This document shows, piece by piece, positions 28,942-31,660 of a DNA stretch of 31,660 nt. The stretch comes from Bryobacterales bacterium. GTDB taxonomy: Bacteria > Acidobacteriota > Terriglobia > Bryobacterales > Bryobacteraceae. The notes beneath the pieces were generated by a model. That model made no database searches. It had not been told where the DNA came from and saw nothing but the letters and a program-made list of their open reading frames with translations. The position numbers were made by a program, and so were the translations under genes. How positions within the stretch are numbered: the first letter of the stretch is position 1; each line of letters starts with the position of its first letter. Location: NCBI GenBank assembly GCA_016880505.1, contig JAEHDI010000292.1, positions 1 through 31,660 of the forward strand, given 5' to 3'.

Positions 28942-29478
28942 ATGAACATCGGGAGGGTTGGCCGCAAGGGGAGCACGCTGGTCGAATTCACTCTCGTGGG
29001 AATCCCCGTAATCTTCATCCTGATATCAATTTTCGAGATCTCAAGGGGTATGTGGCTTTACCACACCTTGGCCTATTCCATTAAGGAGGGTACCCGCTTT
29101 GCCATAGTGCGCGGTCACGACTGCGTGATCCCTCCGAGCAACTGTGCGGTGACGGTTGGCGACATCGCCGATCGCATCCGGCTGCAGGCCGTTGGTTTTG
29201 TCCCCTCGGAGATTCAGAATCTCACGTTCTCCAGCTCAACCAGGACAATCACCTGTGCGACATTGCAGGACTGTCTCGCGAACACGACGTACTTCCCATC
29301 CGGAGGCCCGGGACAGCCGAAGGACGTCGGAGGACAGCGCCTCGGATCGTTCGTCGAAATCAGAGCGGTCTATCCGTTCCGGTCCGCGATTGCCATGTTC
29401 TGGCCGGGCGCCGGCAGGGGGATGAACTTCGGCACTTTCCTGCTGCCGGCAAGTTCCAAAGAGATGATTCAGTACTGA
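28942..29478 (+). CDS. TadE-like pilus assembly protein 2
   Basis: 178 residues. The pattern GRKGSTLVEFTLVGIPVIFI has E15 at the prepilin-like position within a hydrophobic helix (about 11-33), followed by SRGMWLYHTLAYSIKEGTRF. The periplasmic part has four cysteines (two in HDCVIPPSNCAV, two in TCATLQDCL) that may form disulfides. The ATG at 28942 was chosen because GGAGGG at 28930-28935 is 6 nt upstream; the longer frames from 28909 and 28936 have no usable spacing. It ends 11 bp before the TadG-like gene, so it is clearly in the same operon. Confidence 0.83.
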   Translation: MNIGRVGRKGSTLVEFTLVGIPVIFILISIFEISRGMWLYHTLAYSIKEGTRFAIVRGHDCVIPPSNCAVTVGDIADRIRLQAVGFVPSEIQNLTFSSSTRTITCATLQDCLANTTYFPSGGPGQPKDVGGQRLGSFVEIRAVYPFRSAIAMFWPGAGRGMNFGTFLLPASSKEMIQY

Positions 29479-29489
29479 GGAGATGTACG

Positions 29490-31259
29490 ATGCGGAGGTA
29501 CTCGTCCCATTCAGAGCGCGGCGCCGTGATCGTGATGGTCACTCTGGCGCTGCTGGCCATGTGCGGAATGCTCGGGCTGGTCGTTGACTTGGGCTGGTCC
29601 TACTTCGTCAAGAAATCAGCCCAGACGGCCGCCGACACGGCCGCCCTGGCGGCTGTAAAGGCAGCAAAAGACAGCGTGTCGTCGCTCGGTGACTATAGCT
29701 GCTCGGGTGGAGTCGTGGAGTGCGCCTCCGCGATCACCTTCTGTGAAACCGGCTTCAGTGGCAACCTGCAGAGTGCGTGCACGTACGCCCAAATGCACGG
29801 TTTCGTAGACTCGGACGAAGGCAGACAGCGCGTCTCCGTTCAGGCGTGGGATCGGTCGTCATCTCCCACAAGCATCGAGAACTGCGGCCAGGGCGGCGCG
29901 GAGGTTCGTCACCCGCCGACAGCCGGCTGCTTGGACACTTACTACTGGGTGACAGTGAGGGTAGTCGAGAGAATTCCGCAATTGTTCTCCTCGATCTTCG
30001 GCAACACCGACGGCATCGTGAGCGCCAGGGCGACGGCGGCCGTCGCCCAGAGCGAAGCCATTGGATCGCTCATCCTCATCAACCGCGAGACGGAACAGTG
30101 GAGCCAGGACACCGGAATCAACCTGTATCTTGGCGGCGGCCCGAAAGTGACGGTGCCCGGAGGGATCATACTGGCGTCCACGGAACACGGCCCTGCAGTT
30201 CCTCAGGATCCCTGGGCCGGCTTTATATCCGGCAACGGGGTTGTCAATACACCCTCGACCTATTTCCGCGGTGACGGCTCGTACGCCATCTCCGGGGGCG
30301 GCCAGTGGAACGGTAGCAAGGCGAAGGGCAACGGGGACATGTTTGACGATCCGATGCGTGGACACGCACAGCCTCCGCTCAAGGCAACCGGGGTTCCCGC
30401 TATTGCCGTTCCCGGCGGCGCCCTGAATTCTACGATTTGCAATCCTTGTTCGTCGGGCAATTACTACGCAGCGGCCTACGACAGCTTCGGCAATCCTGTT
30501 TCAACCGGTGAGCCCATTGTCATTAGCAGCGATGTCACGTTTCAGGACGGAACGTTCGGCGACTTCTATTTCTATGGCGGCTTGAATATCAGTGGGGCGA
30601 CAGTCAACTTCGGCCCCGGCCGTTACGGCTTATTCGGAGTGAAGGATCCGGCCAGAACGCTTCTGTTTGACAACGAAAACAAGGCTCAGCTCTTAAGCAC
30701 GTCGAATTCCGATGCGGGCCGGGTCTTCATTCTCTCCGATACCAACTACCCCAACATTGGACCTCAATTGGCGATGCTTCCCACGCAGAAGAACTGGACC
30801 AGCCTTTCTTTCTCCAAAACCCAGATCAAAGCCGGAAACAATGCCGACTCCAGAGTGGAACTGTACGGACTCGATCGTCTGAATTCAGATGTCATTAATA
30901 GGGGTTTGACGGACTTCGCCCCCGCGGTGATCTGGCAGGATCAGAGGAACTCCTACGTGAAATACACCCCGACTGGTTACGTGGACGAGAGTTGTGGCGG
31001 TCTTGACAGTCCGTGTCCGGGTGGGGCCACTCCGCCGAGTGATTCGCCGCAGCTCCAGATTTGGGCCACCCCATTCGCCAAGTTCAAGGGATTGATCTAC
31101 CAGCCGAGGGGTGCATGGACCGTTGTGCAAGCTGCCGGAGACTACGACGGACCACTACGAATTGTGAGCGGTGCTTTGGAACTCCAGGGCACCGGGAGAT
31201 TGACCCTGAATGGCGAGTCCCCACCCATCATCAACTACGTCACTGCCCTGGTCGAGTGA
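29490..31259 (+). CDS. TadG-like pilus assembly protein with large exported C-terminal region
   Basis: 589 residues. The N-terminus (ERGAVIVMVTLALLAMCGML, helix about 11-33) followed by VDLGWSYFVKKSAQTAADTA is the TadG-like N-terminal module. The large remainder is exported, with repeated beta-like segments (YLGGGPKVTVPGGIILASTE, DFYFYGGLNISGATVNFGPG) and several cysteines. No complete MIDAS of the classic TadG von Willebrand domain is visible. The ribosome-binding site is in CTGAGGAGATGTACG, just before the ATG. An 8-bp-stem hairpin follows the stop. TadG-like proteins act at the cell envelope in tight-adherence pili; the other Tad genes must be elsewhere if they exist. Confidence 0.85.
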   Translation: MRRYSSHSERGAVIVMVTLALLAMCGMLGLVVDLGWSYFVKKSAQTAADTAALAAVKAAKDSVSSLGDYSCSGGVVECASAITFCETGFSGNLQSACTYAQMHGFVDSDEGRQRVSVQAWDRSSSPTSIENCGQGGAEVRHPPTAGCLDTYYWVTVRVVERIPQLFSSIFGNTDGIVSARATAAVAQSEAIGSLILINRETEQWSQDTGINLYLGGGPKVTVPGGIILASTEHGPAVPQDPWAGFISGNGVVNTPSTYFRGDGSYAISGGGQWNGSKAKGNGDMFDDPMRGHAQPPLKATGVPAIAVPGGALNSTICNPCSSGNYYAAAYDSFGNPVSTGEPIVISSDVTFQDGTFGDFYFYGGLNISGATVNFGPGRYGLFGVKDPARTLLFDNENKAQLLSTSNSDAGRVFILSDTNYPNIGPQLAMLPTQKNWTSLSFSKTQIKAGNNADSRVELYGLDRLNSDVINRGLTDFAPAVIWQDQRNSYVKYTPTGYVDESCGGLDSPCPGGATPPSDSPQLQIWATPFAKFKGLIYQPRGAWTVVQAAGDYDGPLRIVSGALELQGTGRLTLNGESPPIINYVTALVE

Positions 31260-31266
31260 AACTCCG

Positions 31267-31293
31267 GAAAGCCGGCGTTGAGTCGCGGCTTTC
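31267..31293 (+). terminator. Hairpin after the TadG-like gene, probable terminator
   Basis: GAAAGCCG (31267-31274) pairs perfectly with CGGCTTTC (31286-31293) around an 11-nt loop, starting 8 bp after the stop. The following T run is short, so efficiency is uncertain. Confidence 0.5.
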
Positions 31294-31301
31294 ACTACCA
31301 G

Positions 31302-31310
31302 TGTTATAGT
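31302..31310 (+). promoter_or_regulatory. Extended -10 promoter element before the last reading frame
   Basis: TGTTATAGT matches an extended -10 (TGn plus TATAGT, 5 of 6 matches). Transcription would begin near 31317, only about 4 nt before the ATG at 31321. No -35 box at standard spacing is seen. Confidence 0.4.
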
Positions 31311-31320
31311 CGTGGTTTCC

Positions 31321-31524
31321 ATGCGTTCCACAACCGCGCTATCACTTCTGTTTCTTGCCGCTTCTCCCGTGCTCCCGCAATCATCCTCCTCGGTGCCGCC
31401 GAAGGAGATCGTCAGTTTCGACCTCGACGCCATCGACCGGTGGGATGGGCGAGGTCTATGCGGGGTGCTCGACCGGCGCCCATGGATTCTCGAAGCCGGT
31501 CGCGATCAAGCGGCTGTTGCCTGA
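31321..31524 (+). CDS. N-terminus of an apparent exported protein, frame interrupted
   Basis: The frame starts MRSTTALSLLFLAASPVLPQ, a convincing signal peptide, and continues through PPKEIVSFDLDAIDR. Beyond about 31440 it loses protein-like character and stops at 31524, whereas the +1 frame becomes a Ser/Thr kinase. So only the first 35-40 codons look genuine. The frame may be the true start of a gene that is broken here, or of one joined artificially to the kinase. No family is recognised from so short a piece. No ribosome-binding site is visible, and the extended -10 element lies just upstream. Confidence 0.3.
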   Translation: MRSTTALSLLFLAASPVLPQSSSSVPPKEIVSFDLDAIDRWDGRGLCGVLDRRPWILEAGRDQAAVA

Positions 31525-31660
31525 GATCGCCAACGACCGCGTGTACGTCGACCGCTTGATCGGCGAGGCGAAGCTGCTGGTCAACATCCAGCACGGCAAC
31601 ATCGTCTCGGTGCTCGACCTCGTCCGCGATTCCAACGACGTGTTCCTCGTCATGGAGTTC
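31430..31660 (+). CDS. Serine/threonine protein kinase N-lobe (partial, start unclear)
   Basis: In the frame running to the window end are a glycine-rich loop (STGGMGEVYAG), the ATP-binding lysine in KPVAIKRLLPEIA, the helix-C glutamate in RLIGEAKLLVNIQHGNIV and the hinge region VFLVMEF. These are diagnostic of a bacterial Hanks-type kinase; the catalytic loop lies beyond the window. No start codon suits the frame: the ATG within the loop at 31445 would cut off the nucleotide-binding glycines, and upstream the frame reads low-complexity Arg/Ser up to a stop at 31307-31309. The 5' end is therefore frameshifted, fused to the preceding frame, or a sequence join. Confidence 0.75.

Noticed and set aside
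1..31660. tRNA, rRNA, CRISPR array or insertion sequence
   Set aside because: No cloverleaf-like segments, spaced direct repeats, transposase motifs or target-site duplications were seen on either strand by eye.

Overview
The window looks like a chromosomal segment of a high-GC, Gram-negative bacterium, most likely an Acidobacteriota of the Bryobacterales/Solibacter type. This rests on gene content recognised by eye, not on a database search: a VWFA-related protein of the kind abundant in Acidobacteria, a GWxTD protein followed by an outer-membrane-type protein, an NtrC-type two-component pair, lipoproteins and Tad pilin-like genes. I see no tRNA, rRNA, insertion sequence, prophage or CRISPR array.

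Layout. (1) 1-4227, plus strand: a tightly packed, translationally coupled operon for a group 3c [NiFe]-hydrogenase/heterodisulfide-reductase complex (HdrA 3' part, MvhD, MvhG, MvhA, maturation protease). It suggests cytoplasmic H2 oxidation with flavin-based electron bifurcation in a non-methanogen. (2) 4232-9104: a class V aminotransferase, a secreted M48 protease, a DoxX-thioredoxin fusion protein and an exported amidohydrolase. The last two are divergent and their start codons can share one CATG. (3) 9114-11952, minus strand: lipoprotein, geranylgeranyl-reductase-like flavoprotein and hemL as one operon. (4) 12066-14673, plus strand: thymidine kinase, then two tandem paralogous membrane-anchored coiled-coil proteins of unknown function. 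(5) 14736-18672, minus strand: a four-gene exported-protein operon (M23 peptidase, DUF3500, oligogalacturonate-lyase-like beta-propeller, degenerate VWA protein). (6) 19260-23655, minus strand: a sigma-54 response regulator and its PDZ/multi-TM/GAF/PAS histidine kinase, with overlapping genes. (7) 23981-27508, plus strand: GWxTD protein and a carboxypeptidase-regulatory-like/beta-barrel protein behind a good sigma-70-type promoter. (8) 27535-27974, minus strand: two tiny uncharacterised genes. (9) 28428-31259, plus strand: two TadE-like and one TadG-like pilus-assembly proteins, preceded by a promoter wrapped by a perfect 11-bp inverted repeat. (10) 31321-31660: the N-terminus of an apparent secreted protein runs out of frame into the N-lobe of a Ser/Thr kinase. 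This is a frameshift, gene fusion or assembly join at the window edge.

The most interesting points are the Mvh/Hdr operon, the tandem coiled-coil paralogues, the operator-like repeat before the Tad genes, the small-gene pair, several start codons that look leaderless or have overlapping control regions, and the broken kinase reading frame.
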